Positions 13,044 to 25,845 of a stretch of DNA of 64,000 nucleotides are shown here, piece by piece. The position numbers and the translations under genes were made by a program. Where the stretch lies: contig OX327710.1 in assembly GCA_946807835.1 (NCBI GenBank), forward strand, positions 18,154,501 to 18,218,500, given 5' to 3'. This DNA is from Ailanthus altissimus (taxonomy: Eukaryota; Streptophyta; Magnoliopsida; Sapindales; Simaroubaceae). Below the pieces are notes generated by a model, which was given only the letters and a program-made list of their open reading frames with translations, was not told the origin of the DNA and did not search any database. Within the stretch, counting starts at the first letter, position 1; every line of letters begins with the position of its first letter.

Positions 13044-13865
13044 ATGGCAGAAGCAAACACTAGCAATTCAGAAGCTGAAGTCTCTAGCAATAATAATCTT
13101 AACAACAACTTCTCCTCCTCCTCCATTTCTTCCCCTTCTTCACCTTCCTCTCAAAGTGATTCTGCCACCAACTTTTCAACTAACTCACAATCTCAGAACG
13201 ACCAGGATGAGAGATCCTCATCAAAAAGACCTAAAAGTAATAAAAGAAGAAGAGCAGGCAGTGATCACTCAGCTTCTGCAGGAGCAGGAAGCAAGCACCC
13301 GGTTTACAGAGGAGTCAGAATGAGGAGCTGGGGCAAATGGGTGTCTGAAATTCGCCAGCCCAGGAAAAAATCTCGTATTTGGCTTGGCACTTTCCCCACT
13401 CCTGAAATGGCAGCTCGTGCTCATGACGTAGCGGCTCTCAGTATTAAAGGTGATTCGGCCGTTCTCAACTTCCCTCAACTCACTGAGCTGCTGCCTCGGC
13501 CTGTCTCTTTAACGCCGCGTGACATTCAAACTGCAGCCACTAAAGCAGCTATAATGACCAACTTTGATCCTTCATCATCCTCATCACCATCGCCTACACC
13601 GTCGTCTTCATCATCATCATCATCATCTGAAGTTTCTGCAGAGCCTGAGGAGCTGGGTAAAATTGTTGAGCTGCCTAACATAGAAGGGAGTTTCAAGTTC
13701 GACGCGGCCGAGTCGAGTAACGAGTTAGTGCCAATTATTGGGACTGACTGGTTTGATGGATGGATTTACCCAACTGAGGATTTCTGTGCAGAATTTTCAG
13801 AGCATATTTTGGCTGCTGAGTGTTTGATTCCAAGTGATTTTGAAGCATCGTCAGTGTGGGATTAA
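13044..13865 (+). CDS. AP2/ERF transcription factor, DREB class (A-4/TINY-like)
   Basis: Intronless 273-aa protein, as usual for this family. Residues 1-60 are Ser/Asn-rich. A basic cluster [10 protein letters not shown] (61-70) is a likely nuclear signal. One AP2 domain spans about 87-145 ([40 protein letters not shown]). Known role: AP2 domains bind GCC or DRE/CRT elements. The valine in GKWV (V14 of the domain) and the [30 protein letters not shown] style place it in DREB group A-4 near TINY. The usual Glu at domain position 19 is Gln here (IRQP). A TCA-repeat-coded serine tract lies near residues 176-197. The C-terminus is acidic and aromatic ([17 protein letters not shown]), a plausible activation region. 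The start is the first ATG after a pyrimidine-rich leader. No close neighbours; target genes cannot be inferred. Confidence 0.95.
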   Translation: MAEANTSNSEAEVSSNNNLNNNFSSSSISSPSSPSSQSDSATNFSTNSQSQNDQDERSSSKRPKSNKRRRAGSDHSASAGAGSKHPVYRGVRMRSWGKWVSEIRQPRKKSRIWLGTFPTPEMAARAHDVAALSIKGDSAVLNFPQLTELLPRPVSLTPRDIQTAATKAAIMTNFDPSSSSSPSPTPSSSSSSSSSEVSAEPEELGKIVELPNIEGSFKFDAAESSNELVPIIGTDWFDGWIYPTEDFCAEFSEHILAAECLIPSDFEASSVWD

Positions 13866-16800
13866 TTGTTAATTGCTAAATATGGTGTGATTTTTTCTTA
13901 ATTAAGTTACTAAATTTAGTTATTTTTGCAACTTTGTAATATAATTCATACGATTTAGTATTAGTGTAATACATGGTCACTTTTTGTTAAATTATGTATA
14001 CTTCTAAATTGTACAATTTGCTTGAATAAAACAATGTGCTGCAGTAGTCCTTCACGGGCGTACGCAAAAATTTAGTTTAAACAGAGTGAGGTGAAATATC
14101 AGTATATCACGAGCAAAAGTACCGAGTTTAACTGAGTCAACTCTTAGTTTGGCTCCTACCTTTTTTTTTTTTTTTTTTTTCTTGTTCTTGCTACATATCC
14201 TTATCATCATTATGAAATGATGATGATCGTCACTATTTTTGAAACGGTAGTTTTGATGACGACAACTGAGAGAAAGAGAAAAAAAAAAGAAAGCAAATTG
14301 CGGAGAAGTACCGGAAGCTTTTCAGGAACTTGCTGAAATGTACATGTCGTATGCAAAATGTACCGTTGCAAGCTTTGAAAATTCAGGGACTTTTGGCTAA
14401 AATAATGGGACATCAAGTGCGACAAATTGGAGAAGATGCTAACACTTCATCTAACAATTGAAAGCTCAGAACTTTCCAGCTGAGAAAATTTAGATTTCCC
14501 ATCTTTTTTTTTTCTTACCTAACAAACAGGTTATTCTCCGAAGATTCCACATATCCGAAAAAGGGGGCAATTTGTAAGAATTTTTTTAAGATTTTCAGAG
14601 CCCAATTTAAAATCTGAAAAGGTTGATTTGACAAAGGATGAATACGAGACACAATGATAATTTCAAACGTTTTGATTCGTTTCATATGTATGTTCAATCA
14701 TAAAAAAAAAAAAACTTAATTACTGGGTTACTTGTTAGATAATTATACATATTCTATTAAAGTAGTTAGCCGTTAACTAGTTACTATATTTTTTCTCACA
14801 CTCATTCTTCTGCGGTACTACTCCAATATCTTAAAGATAATATACTGTTTAAGATTAGTAAGTTAAGTTTAATTATTAAGCTTATTTTTAATATTAATAT
14901 GGGACATTTACATAAGAGTTTTAACTTTTTTGGTTTAGTAGTAAACTAATATAATATTAAGAGGGTAATATTTTGAGTTTGAACTCTTCAAAATTTTATT
15001 TTAATTAATTTATCTATTTCAATTTAAGTAGAATTCATTCTGATTGAGACTTAATCTAACTCTTACTCAGGTTTAAACCTAATTTAATTCAAATTCATGT
15101 TTCTCGTAAGTAGAATTGTAAATACTTATTTTTAATATTAATATTAAACATTCATTTAATATTTTAAACTTTTAAGTTGAATAATAAATTAATATTAATA
15201 ACGTTAAAGCAAACATAGTCAAAATTTATTTATCTGTTTTAATTTAAGTGGAATCTATTATGGTTTAGACCTAACTTAATTCGAATTTATATTTCACATA
15301 AAGAAGATTATTAAGATTTGTTTTTAATATTAATATTAAGTTTTTATCAAATTGTTTAAAATTTTAAGTTGAATAATAAATTAATATTAATAATGTTAAA
15401 GCAAACATAGTCAAGATTAAAAAGATAGTGTTAATGTGGAAAATAAAAAGAAATATAATTTTTAATCTTTTGAATGAATCAAACCCATACGTGTTATGTG
15501 TGTTAACTTTGTAAAAAGAAATGTGAGTGTGACATAAGGCTTTGTGCTCATGGAGTTAGAGGTGGCAACCAATCAAGATTAAATGTTCACTATATAGTAT
15601 TAATGGAGGTTCATTTCTTTTTCAAATGTATAACTTTTTGTTTAAATCACACAGTGTGCCTATGTGTCCCTATACAAAATTCAAACAATATTATGAAGAA
15701 GAAAATTGAAATTAGGGTCTCCCTTTCTCCATTTTCACATAATTAGGATTACTCTTTTTTTTTTTCCTTAATAAAATTGATACTAGTTTAAGCCTTCTTA
15801 TCATTTACCATCAAGAGCCATAGCCCCAAATTTTGGGTTTACTTTGTGGAGACATTGAGGCATTATTAATTAAGTAAATTGAAAATGACCCTTCTTATCT
15901 ATATGTTACATTGTTGATTGATATGTTCCCCAATTGGTTTACTTAATTACTTAATTATCTAATTGGGTTTGGCATTTGTTAAAAAATATTGCCAACACAT
16001 TTACATAGTCTATTTGATCTTATGTAATCAAAGTTGCAACATTGATGATGTTCACAATATTGGTTGTCATTTGTTTATATAATCCTAACAACAACTAAAT
16101 TTGAATAAATATTAATTATAGTTTACTTAAGCAAATTACTACAAAGACTTGCATCTTTAAACAATATTAGTCTTTGTTTATGAACAAAATTAAACTACTA
16201 TGATGTTACACTTACTAGACATTTTTTTTAAATAATTTTTTTCCTTCCTAACAGTTTGATGGATGATGGTGTAACATCTAGCTAGGATTTATTATTTATT
16301 TTTTTAAAAAAATTAAAATTTTTTTTACTTAATTCAATTTTTAAAAAAGTACTTTTTAGTATAAGCTTATTTTGACAAATGATTTAATAAGAGCATTTTT
16401 TTTCACTGTGAAGTGAGAGTTTGAATCTCGTCTCTACAAAAAAGTAGAGAGCTCTTATACATATATATGTATATATATATATTGTATTATTCGTGTGTTT
16501 AGTAGGATTATATTATAAAATAAATATTTTTTATTCTAATTTTTATGAAAATTTAAACTACATCAAATCAATTATATTGGATTCTTTGTTTTATTAGGAA
16601 GAAAAAAAAGACATTTAATTGTCCTTTTATTTATTTATTTTGATGACATTGCTATCTTTTCAAACAAATATTTTATTATTTCGATTTTTGAGGCAATTTT
16701 AAAGTATATCAAGTAAATTGAATTACATTGGATGCCTTGTATTATAATGAAGAAAAAAAAGAAAAATTCAAAATTACCAAATGATGTAGTCAATAGTCTT

Positions 16801-19068
16801 AACATAAATCACAATCCAATTGGTTAAAATAAATTGAAACTGATAATCATATAATTGATCATTCACATCAGCACAAACTTTTTTTTTTTTTTTTTTTGTC
16901 TTTTCATCACAGTGAAACTATGACTTAATGGCAAGCACTAGCAGCCTTGTTTAGCAAGGCAAAGTTAACATTATTATTTTTAATGTGTGATTTGCATGCT
17001 ACTTAAAATTTAAAATATAAAAATAAAAAATCAAATTATTGGTATTATATATTTAATTTTTTCAAACCTTAACTTTTGAAAATAATTTATAATTATAATT
17101 AAACATTAAGTAGTTGGACTCAAGAAGCTTTTTAAATATCAATTTTGGAGAATAAAATAGAACAATCAAGCTCAATGATTAAGAAAAATAAAAAATTGAA
17201 AAGCTAAGTTTTCAAAATGATTCAAGAATATTTTAATACATCTATTCGACCCTATTTGTTGAAATTTTACATATGCCTTTGTTTGCTTCAATTTGGCATG
17301 GATTGCCAACGGAAACATTTTCTTACAAAAATAAATTTTAAAAAAATGATAAATATTTATAAATAAATGACTTTTAATTTATAATCTGAAACGAAATACT
17401 TATAATTATACTTTAAATGGTTGGAATTGTGGTATTTTATTTTTCAAATTACACAATTTCGATTTTTATCCTACTATATAAGTTATGAATTAACTTATAA
17501 TATATAGTTGTTAATATATCATATTCTATGATGAGATATAGCTCACGGTTGAATTTTTCATATTATGATGAAGGTGGTTGAGATTATTTTAATATCACGA
17601 GATCAAAAGATAATTATATTAAAAAAAAAAAAACACGAATCTCATGTGCAATATAAGGGCAAAAATAATGGACCAAAATGGTGGCCATAAATGTTGGTAT
17701 CACTTTAAGGCAAAAGCTTAGCAGAAATGAGCTTTAATTGTACAAGTGAATTGGGTAGGTGGCCCCTTATGTCATGTGGTATACAATTGAATGGTAAGCA
17801 TAAGTTTTGAGAAGGGTAGTGAGGCTTAGTTTTATTGCAAATTTATGAGGTTTATATAATATTTCATTCATGTAAGTTATTGACCATAGAATTTGGCATT
17901 CCTTCCAACAACTTCTCCTTTGAATTAATTGGACACATATCTTTGTTGAGCCAAGTGGAATATGTGTAACCAATATAAGCAAGTATATAATTTAGATTAA
18001 GTTAATTTTGATGCTTTAATCACTTCTTATATGAATCTAATATGCCTTCTTAATTGTTATATAGACACATAAATGTTTACAGTAAATATATCAAACAAAC
18101 CCATAAAATAGTTAAGTCTGAATATTATTGTATATTTACAAGTATTAAAGATAGAATAATTGTTTATTTGATTAATAACTTCTTCATTTTCTGACTTTAA
18201 TGAGTTCGATAATTAAATGAAACCTCTAATCATTCGCTAAAAAAAGTCAATTACTTAGCTGGTTTCACCAATTAAAAAACTCACACGGCTTGTGTTAATT
18301 GGTCATAAATCAAAAGAATACAATTAAGCTGATTTAATTTGGTTGTTAAGATGGTTTATTCATTTGTGGCCGGTTGCTACTTCAGCTTTGCATATTAGCT
18401 GGAATGAGATTATTCATTTGCTCTAATTAATTCAATTTTGATATGACATTTGTATGCACAAAAAGTCGTGTTAAACAATGAGGCCAAAAATTTAATACAT
18501 GCTACAGTTATAGGACAAATGTGGGTGCCTTTACACGAATATATTTTTTTAAGCATTCTCAATATCATTAATTAAATCAAGATATTACTGAGATTATTAT
18601 TATTATAAAATAAAAATAATCGAGACAATACAATATAAACATAATACTTTGACCTTAATTTTTTTTTTATGCAAAAAGATAATAACTCTAATTTTGAAGA
18701 CCATTCATAAGGGGAAGGAAATCCCGAGAATCCCTCTCCGATGGTGGTTGTTGCTTTTTGCTTGTTAGGGTTAGAGAGGATTTGGGTGTATTGCTTCTAT
18801 ATGAATATGAAATAATAAATGAGAATTTTGTAAATATTTTTTTACATGAATAATATTATATATCTCAAATTATTTTCTTCAAAAAATTTTAATTCAAGTG
18901 ACGCATTACTTATTTATATAATAATAGAAGTGTAATTAATTATTTTAAAAATTATGAATATTTAGAATTTAATAATTAATTATTATTATCAATGTACACA
19001 CGTGAAAGTGTGATGCATTTATATAAATGTAATAGATAAATAAATAAAATCAGAAGAGTAGATCAACA
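13866..19068. other. AT-rich intergenic region
   Basis: No supported gene. It contains the 3' flank of the AP2/ERF gene, a T run of about 20 at 14160-14180, a two-copy dispersed repeat at 14860-15420, a (TA)n-like patch near 16460-16482, a T run near 16880-16897, and a possible partial MITE end near 18850. Short frames such as 17767-17982 on the minus strand show no recognisable family. Confidence 0.55.
14860..15420. repeat. Dispersed repeat, two tandem copies
   Basis: Two related units (about 14860-15110 and 15120-15415) share TTTTTAATATTAATATT, AAGTTGAATAATAAATTAATA, and a central TTTAAGT.GAAT..ATT.TG block. The same family appears in reverse orientation at 35750-36390. It is non-coding. 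Its class is unknown; it may be a non-autonomous element. Confidence 0.55.
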
Positions 19069-19141
19069 GCGCCCATGGCCTAATGGATAAGGCGCTTGAC
19101 TTCTAATCAAGCGATTGTGGGTTCGAGTCCCACTGGGCGTG
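19069..19141 (+). tRNA. tRNA-Arg (UCU)
   Basis: A 73-nt cloverleaf. The acceptor arm is GCGCCCA with TGGGCGT, discriminator G. The anticodon stem CTTGA/TCAAG encloses loop CTTCTAA with anticodon TCT at 19102-19104. The T arm is GTGGG-TTCGAGT-CCCAC. Pol III internal promoters are clear: A box TGGCCTAATGG (19076-19086) and B box GGTTCGAGTCC (19120-19130). A T5 run at 19146-19150 is the expected terminator. There is no intron. It decodes AGA. Confidence 0.97.
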
Positions 19142-19145
19142 TAAC

Positions 19146-19150
19146 TTTTT
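19146..19150 (+). terminator. Pol III T-run terminator of tRNA-Arg
   Basis: TTTTT begins 5 nt after the discriminator base of the tRNA, the standard Pol III stop signal. Confidence 0.8.
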
Positions 19151-19226
19151 GCCAGATTATTCTTTTTGATTTTTTCCAACATTAAAATCGAATCCTTTCC
19201 GCGTTCGCTTTTCCTCCTAATGCAAT

Positions 19227-19262
19227 GCCAATAGCCAATAGCCAATAGCCAATAGCCAATGG
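19227..19262. repeat. Heptamer array (GCCAATA)n with five CCAAT boxes
   Basis: Four full GCCAATA units and a fifth partial one (GCCAATGG) in direct tandem, giving five CCAAT pentamers spaced 7 bp apart. It lies 86 bp downstream of the tRNA-Arg gene. No coding gene is seen nearby for it to regulate. Confidence 0.9.
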
Positions 19263-20986
19263 ATAGGGCCACCAATAATTTTGATATAACAATCTTGAAT
19301 CTTCATATACCAAATGCAACTTTTTAATATTTTTATGTCATAAAAAATAAAAGAAAGCAACTTTTTAATAATGTCATTTCCGCACGTGTCATTACATTTT
19401 TTTTTTCTTTCTAATTTATAACTAATACATGCAATTTCTTTTTCTTTCTTCTCTTTTAGCAAAGTCCTTACACCTTTTATTTTTTTAAAAGCCATTGATA
19501 ACTTTAACACAACGTTGTGGAAATCATTTTAATTACCTATAAAAACTATATTTTTCACATAAAATATACATAGTATATATATATATATATTAAATTATCT
19601 ATATATATATATATATTACTTTTTATTAGGGATAGATGCGGTACTATTTGATACTTTTTAGAATTGTATGATACTGAAAAAATTTTAAATTTTTATTTTT
19701 AGAACCGAATTATACTGAATTGATTTGGTTCAATTTAATCTCTTAAATATTTTCTTAAAAATTAAAATCATAAATGTAAAAAATAAATTACATAAAAAAA
19801 ATGAAAAAAGTGTACGTTAATTTTAAATATGAAATTAATAAAGTCTATGAACTAAACAAGTTAAAAAAATTATTAAAAATTAAAATTCGTCTAAAAAAAT
19901 AAAGTATTTATTTATTTTAAACATTAAATTAATTAAAAGCGTATGAACTAAATAAGTTTAAAAAATATTAAAATTTAAATTAATTCAAATAAATAAAGTG
20001 ACCGTCAAATTTTAAACACTAAATTAATTGAAAGCGTAGGAACTATGCAAGTTAGAAAAATATTAAAATTAAAATTTACTAAATAAATTATATGAAAAAC
20101 TTGTATAAAATTTCATTTATATCATTCAGTTCGGTTCAATATTTTTGGAGACTGAAATAAAAAATTAATTTATTAATTTTTATACTCTAATACCGAATCA
20201 AACTATTAAATTTAGTCCAATTTAATTTGATATTTTTGATTTATGTACTTTTTTTATCCGCTCCTACTTTTGAAGATAACAAAGTGGTTGTAAATAAAAT
20301 GTACTTTTCATTTTTATTTTTTAAAAACACAACTATTATAACATTTATCAATAATATTATACTTAAATAATTGAGATATAAATTTTATATCATAAATATA
20401 TCTATTATTAATTGGTATTGTATAACTATCGCAATAATAAAATTTAAAAAATTAATAACTACATAATATGTTGTAATTATTAATTAATAGCTTATTAATT
20501 AAAATACAAAGTTGTAATAATTATTAATTAGTAATACATCAATTAAGATACAAAATTTATATCAAACTTTATAAATTCAACACTACTCAACACTAATTAA
20601 ATGTGGACTTTCATAGTTAAAAAAAAAAAAAGAACTATGAATTTAAAGTAACACATTATTGTGTAATTTGAAAATAATACTGTATTTTAACACGTGAACT
20701 TTTGCATTAAAAATCGACAGACACTTTCTCTTTATAGGTAAAAAAGATTTTACTCAAAGTAGTATGAGAAAATAACATTGTTGATAACAACCCAATTGAA
20801 GCATGACAGATTACATGCATCATATCATATTAATCAAATTGATGCAAATGAAATCAAACTAAACTTTTGAGGCTTGTTAGATATGTAAGTACAGCTTTGT
20901 ATAGGAAATTGAATGTAACTTTTGTCCAAGACTGTTACTTTAATTTGCATGCATATGCTTTTCATATATCATATTCTATATGAGTA

Positions 20987-21127
20987 AGGTTCTCTTAAAT
21001 GAATTTTTTTAACTTAAAATAATAATTTAAAATTTTAATTATTAATTTTATGCAATTTAATGATGTACATTCAAAATAAAAAATAACATTAATTGTTGAA
21101 AAAAATTTAAGTTAAAAAAACCTTTCT
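20987..21127. repeat. Foldback element, about 140 bp
   Basis: The left end has TTTTTTTAACTTAAA and the right end has TTTAAGTTAAAAAAACC, forming inverted termini around an AT-rich non-coding core. It directly abuts the MITE-like copies that follow. Confidence 0.5.
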
Positions 21128-21240
21128 TCATATATATATATATAATATAATATATTTCAAGTTGTATCACAAATAATGATGTGTCAATTAATTATTGGAT
21201 AGTAAAATAATACAAAATTAAATATATATATACATATATA

Positions 21241-21395
21241 TAATGTTATACATCTCAAATTGTATTTTAAATAATGATGTGTCAATTAATCACTGTGTGG
21301 TAAGATAATATAAAATTTAAAATTATCTATTATATCTAATAATTACTTAATACATAATTATTTAAAATATAAATTGGAGATATATAGTAGTATTC
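21241..21395. repeat. MITE-like element (same family as 7559-7739)
   Basis: The left end TAATGTTATACATCTCAAAT and the right end (reverse complement AATACTACTATATATCTCCA) form degenerate inverted termini. An interior block containing AAATAATGATGTGTCAATTA is repeated just upstream at about 21165, so a second, partial copy precedes it. Confidence 0.5.
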
Positions 21396-22890
21396 GTGCG
21401 TGTATTCTAAAACTAAAATGAATAGCCAAATTAAGTAGTTGGTACTTGGTAAGGTGTAAAATCATAGCTTTGGTTTATTTCCTATTTGGGTGTGTTATAA
21501 ATTGCCTTAAAAGAGAATTTGTGTGGTGTTACTTGTCTACACATAGGAGACTTTTGTGACAATGTGGCCTATTGTAAGATACTTGTTGATTGTCATAACG
21601 ATACTTCACCTAAAATGTTTTTATTGAAAATGACTCATTTTTTGCTACATGCCACCATGAGTAACTTATATATTCTTTCTTTAGATCTATATTTGTTATA
21701 ATTTATTGAGCAATCATTTGAAATGAAACCACTATCATAAGCTAAGACATATACTTTTTGGGGGATTTGGTTTTTAGAACCTTAATTGGTTCATGATTAT
21801 GATTATCTTTTTTCTTCCGACCCCTTCTCATTTTAAAATGAAAAGATAAGAGAGAAACATAACAAACAAACCCAAATCACTATAATAATTTTGAGAAAGA
21901 AAATAAAAACGAAATTTGCAGATATGCATGTTGCTTTGTTTTTAAAAATCTGTGCTAAATTGCAGTTACCTTAATTGTTATATGATGTTTAAAGCAACAA
22001 AGCTTCTATTGGGTTTGGGATTTGATAGGAATCTTGTATAGGCATAGTGATTTGAAATTGGTGGGTTCTTCTCGTGATTGTATTAATATGATTGTGCCAA
22101 TAATTATTTTGACCTGTTTCTTTCTTTCTTTAATTTTTTTTTAGAAACACTTTTCTTATATTATGTCTACGTGGGTTGATGTCATGGTGAGGTAGACAAT
22201 GTGAATTTTATGGAAAAAAAAGAGGGTTGCATTGTGAGTCTTGAGAGGGCTACAGAGTTTTATTATTATTATTTTTATTTATTAGAGGCAGTTATAATAT
22301 AATTTAGGAAGTTTTATTTTTTCTCTATTTATTGAAGATAGTTATAGTTTAATATTTGACAATTACTTATAATTTTACAATTGTAATTTGATATTGACAG
22401 TTGCTTGGCTATGAATTTTCATTTTCTTCATTTATTAAAGGTTTTATTTTTTTCCATTTATTAGAGGCAGTTACTTGGCCATCTCTGATCTCTCCCATTA
22501 AGTGGGAGTTAAATAAGTTTAGCCTATACTCTGATGCCTTGTTGGTACAAAAGACCTGGGTCCGGGATCAAGCATCTTTGTTGGAGCTAAAATTTAGCAA
22601 ATGCAATTGCTATTCTTGGCAAGAACAGACACCAAGAATGATGAATACGAATGTTTATGTACGCTTGCTTGAATGGAATTGAGTAGAATTGAATTCACGG
22701 CACGTTTTTATCAAAAAATATGAGCTGGATGTTCCATGTCTTGCTCCTGGACTCAAGGATTCTGGTAAGGAGTAATTGTAAATGCTGAAATGTAAAGGCC
22801 CTCGCATCATTGCTCCAATAAGCAGCCTTCCCTTGGTATCTGAATCATCATCCTCCCAATGATCCTCACTGATCTTACACGCCTGCCACA

Positions 22891-24560
22891 TCAGCTTTCT
22901 GTTGATTGCTGGCACGGGTCAATGCTTAGGTCCAAATCAGGATTTCCTTCAATATGCTCAGCCACAGGTTCAGGTTCCTTGATATCAACAATCACTGCAG
23001 CTGATGCGAGGAAAGTCTTCACAACAGAAGCTGCATGCTCCAAGCAACATCTTACCACCTGTAATACAAGACCATAAGTGTGCTAATAGGTGTAACATAG
23101 AATTCAAAAATAATTATTCATTTTGTGGGAAGACCAAATAGTTGTTATCTGTTTATATATGGGATTCTTAAGTGTTAAATGTTTTATATCTGAAGTACCA
23201 AAGAATCACGCTCTGACTTTTTTTTGGACTGACGATACCAATTGCCCATCAGATCATTAGTTTTGCTCCTATTTTCCGGTAGTAGCATTGTAACCATACT
23301 TTGGGATGTCAATGGATAGCTTCTGAATGCACGCAGGGAAAAAACAAGATTCAACCACTAAGCTTATGCAAACTTGTATGAATTGCATGCCTTTTCAATA
23401 TACAAGTAGAATTGCATGCCTTTTCAATTGCGATACTTCCATTGACCCCCCCGCATTTTTGGAATTTATCTTGTGCAGGGCATCTCAATGCTCTTTTAAC
23501 ATTATTTGCTCCAACCTGACAATTTTTTATGGAAAATCAAATTCAGAATGTGGTTAGAATGAATGACAGATAAATTATAGAGACTTTAGTGATGGCATCA
23601 ACTTTTGCTCCAAGCCACAGCAACATGCATCTACCACCAACACGCTGCCTGGGAAAGGTTTTCTATTTTGAATCAGCATGACTTTGGATATGATGACAAA
23701 AGACAAATACATCGAATAACCACCAAAGTTGGAATACCTTTGTTGCATTCGGAGCATCATCTACTATCAATTTCTTTTCCAATAAGCTAGATCTGTTTTT
23801 GTTTGTTCTCCAATGTAGATATGCGACATGGATATCACTGGCAAATAGAAGGAAATCAAATTTTATAAATTAGATAAATCAGCCAGAACCTATGCTTTGT
23901 TGAAGCAAATGGACAAAGAACTACTTGAATCACTCCAACGCCACCCGAAAGTTCTGCAATTCTTTCATTAAGCTTCTCTCTTTAGAAGTTCCTTGCGACC
24001 TGCATCATGATACCTTGATTACTAGAGAGTAGCAAAACAAATGATTAAGGTATGCAGCACAATTTCAGCTAAGCACCTGGCAAAGGTTCCTAATATTTTC
24101 AACTCTTTTATTGAGTGCATCCTTTGTGCTGCCATCACATATAACGATTGTCAACTCCACGGTGAGCATTACTTGGGCGGTGTCTTCCAGGACCTCATTC
24201 TTAGCTTCGTCCACTGATAATCCAAACTCATTCCTTAGTTGCTGAATATTCCCAAGTCACTATATCCTGTTTTCTCTATCTGATAAAAAATGGTACAGAA
24301 AACATTGCAATGAAATAAGAAGCAGACAAGTTTAAACTGTTTTCAGAAGGTATTACACTAAACTCCAGTCAGGATGGCAATACAGTCGAAGAAATGGTTT
24401 TTGCACTCTCCAAATCCAGAGCTTTTACTGCAGCAATATTTGGCGCCCTTGGAGCTTGTATAAAAAAAGAGTAACTCTACCTTTCTGCTCAATGTCTTCA
24501 ACAACACTCGCAATTGGGTAGTGCATTTAGCTTAGCATCTTCCAGAACCTAAATAAGATC
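22891..24560 (-). pseudogene. Cpn60-beta (plastid chaperonin) relic B
   Basis: Read 5'-3' on the minus strand, decayed exons follow the order of the plastid chaperonin-60 beta subunit: VLEDA block (about 24490-24550), IAAVKA block (24385-24460), a GLSVDEAKNEVLEDTAQVML block (24076-24240), EKLNERIAELSGGVGVIQV (23918-24000), LLEKKLIVDDAPNATK (about 23740-23800), VGGRCMLLWLGAKVDAI (23578-23645), VGANNVKRAL..GVNGS (about 23437-23520), KYGYNATTGK (23212-23312), and a C-terminal exon [20 protein letters not shown] (22891-23058). Stops and shifts lie between and within blocks, and splice-like borders survive, so it derives from an intron-bearing gene, not a retrocopy. Parent role: stromal chaperonin that folds Rubisco and other plastid proteins. 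The N-terminal half is absent. Confidence 0.85.
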
Positions 24561-24819
24561 TCTTGAATTTGTCATGTCTTGTCCACCGGACGCAACTGCA
24601 TAAACCAGAGTGATCCAGTCTTTTGAGATACAATTAAGAAATCTGTGCAATCAGTAAGTCGAAAACACCAGATCTGCTGACACAAAAAAAAAAAAAAATT
24701 TACACAACCCGAAAAACTGTAGCATTTATATTCTGAGAAAGGTTTTATGTTCTGAGTGAGAGCATAGCTTCAAATATGATGACAGAAGGCAAAAGTAAAA
24801 TAGACACAAAAGTAGAATA

Positions 24820-25845
24820 CCTTTGTTGTATTTAGAGCATCTTCTGCACTCAATTTCTTTTCCTTAAGCTCTGTTTCTGTTTGTGCTCTCACCTAGATCG
24901 ATATGCAAAAAATTAGATAATTCAGCCAGAAACATGTACTTAGTAAGAAGCAAGTGCATGAAGAATAACCTGAATGGCAGCAAAACCACCAGAAAGCTTA
25001 GCAATCCTTTAATTAAGCTTCTCTTTCCTCAATCCAGCATTACTGCCGACATTACGATGATACATTGATTGTCAAAATAGTGAAGCCAAATGATGAAACT
25101 ATAGGTTAGGAAAATTTCAACAAAAACACCTCAAGAAGATCAAGATCTATGCAACTCTTCTACTCACTGCATGCTATGTATTATGACCTACAATGACTGA
25201 TCTTTTGTTGGTGGGCACTACTTTAGGCAGCCTGCCCCTGGACTTCCTTCTCAGCTTTTTCTCTAGTGGTAATCCAACCTCTATCTTATAACATGTCCTG
25301 AATGTACAAAATATAGTTCATATAGTACATTAAACTTTTGTAGAAGAACAAGAGAGACAGGTCTAAAATTGGCTTTTGCACTTTCCAAATCGAGGGGCTA
25401 TTTGTGCAGCAATCTTTAGTGCTCTCTGAGCAAGTTTTATAACAAGAACAGCAAGAGATTCTTGCTAAACAATGATTGTCACGATTGGGTAGTTCCCTCT
25501 AATAGCATCTTCCAGAACATTAATAAGATCTCTTGCTCAATTAAAACCAATTACATGAATCACATCCTACCATCAGTACAAATGATATTGTCACGTACCT
25601 TACATTATCACATTGCACAAGTGGTCACATACTGCCTAAGACAAAGTAAGAATAGATGTAACCTCAATCAACTTCCTCAACATGCAAGCAGTTGTCAGCA
25701 TCTTTACTTCCTCAAGAGTCACCACTTCTGTCCTGCCCACTTTTCTCATGGCTTCAGCTTTCATATTCCCCACTTCATATTTTTGCCAGCACCAACTCCA
25801 GTCACGTATACCTGCTAACTCACAGTGCTCAACCTGCAAAGCAAA
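24820..25845 (-). pseudogene. Cpn60-beta relic C, partial, tandem to relic B
   Basis: Minus-strand blocks in gene order: VEHCELAG (25800-25840), VGNMKAEAMRKVG..VVTLEE (25640-25770), VLEDAIRGNYPIVTII with an in-frame stop, then ALKIAAQIAPRFGKCKSQF (25372-25528), an IEVGLPLEKKL block (about 25130-25310), EKLN-stop-RIAKLSGGFAAIQV (24975-25045), and AQTETELKEKKLSAEDALNT (24823-24895). These match the middle of plastid chaperonin-60 beta. Blocks from VLEDA to ELKEKK also occur in relic B, so B and C are overlapping copies, not two halves of one gene. Several stops make it non-functional. Confidence 0.85.

Larger units (their letters stand above)
19263..22890. other. AT-rich spacer with MITE-like repeats
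   Basis: No supported gene. TA dinucleotide runs occur at 19577-19592 and 19601-19616. A foldback lies at 20987-21127. Two MITE-like copies lie at about 21146-21225 (partial) and 21241-21395. At 22260-22480 the motif TTTATTTATTAGAGGCAGTTA recurs imperfectly. The small open frame at 22401-22682 has no recognisable family. Confidence 0.55.

Noticed and set aside
22655..22915. 86-aa minus-strand frame at the 3' end of chaperonin relic B
   Set aside because: It overlaps the relic's terminal exon in another frame and matches nothing I know.
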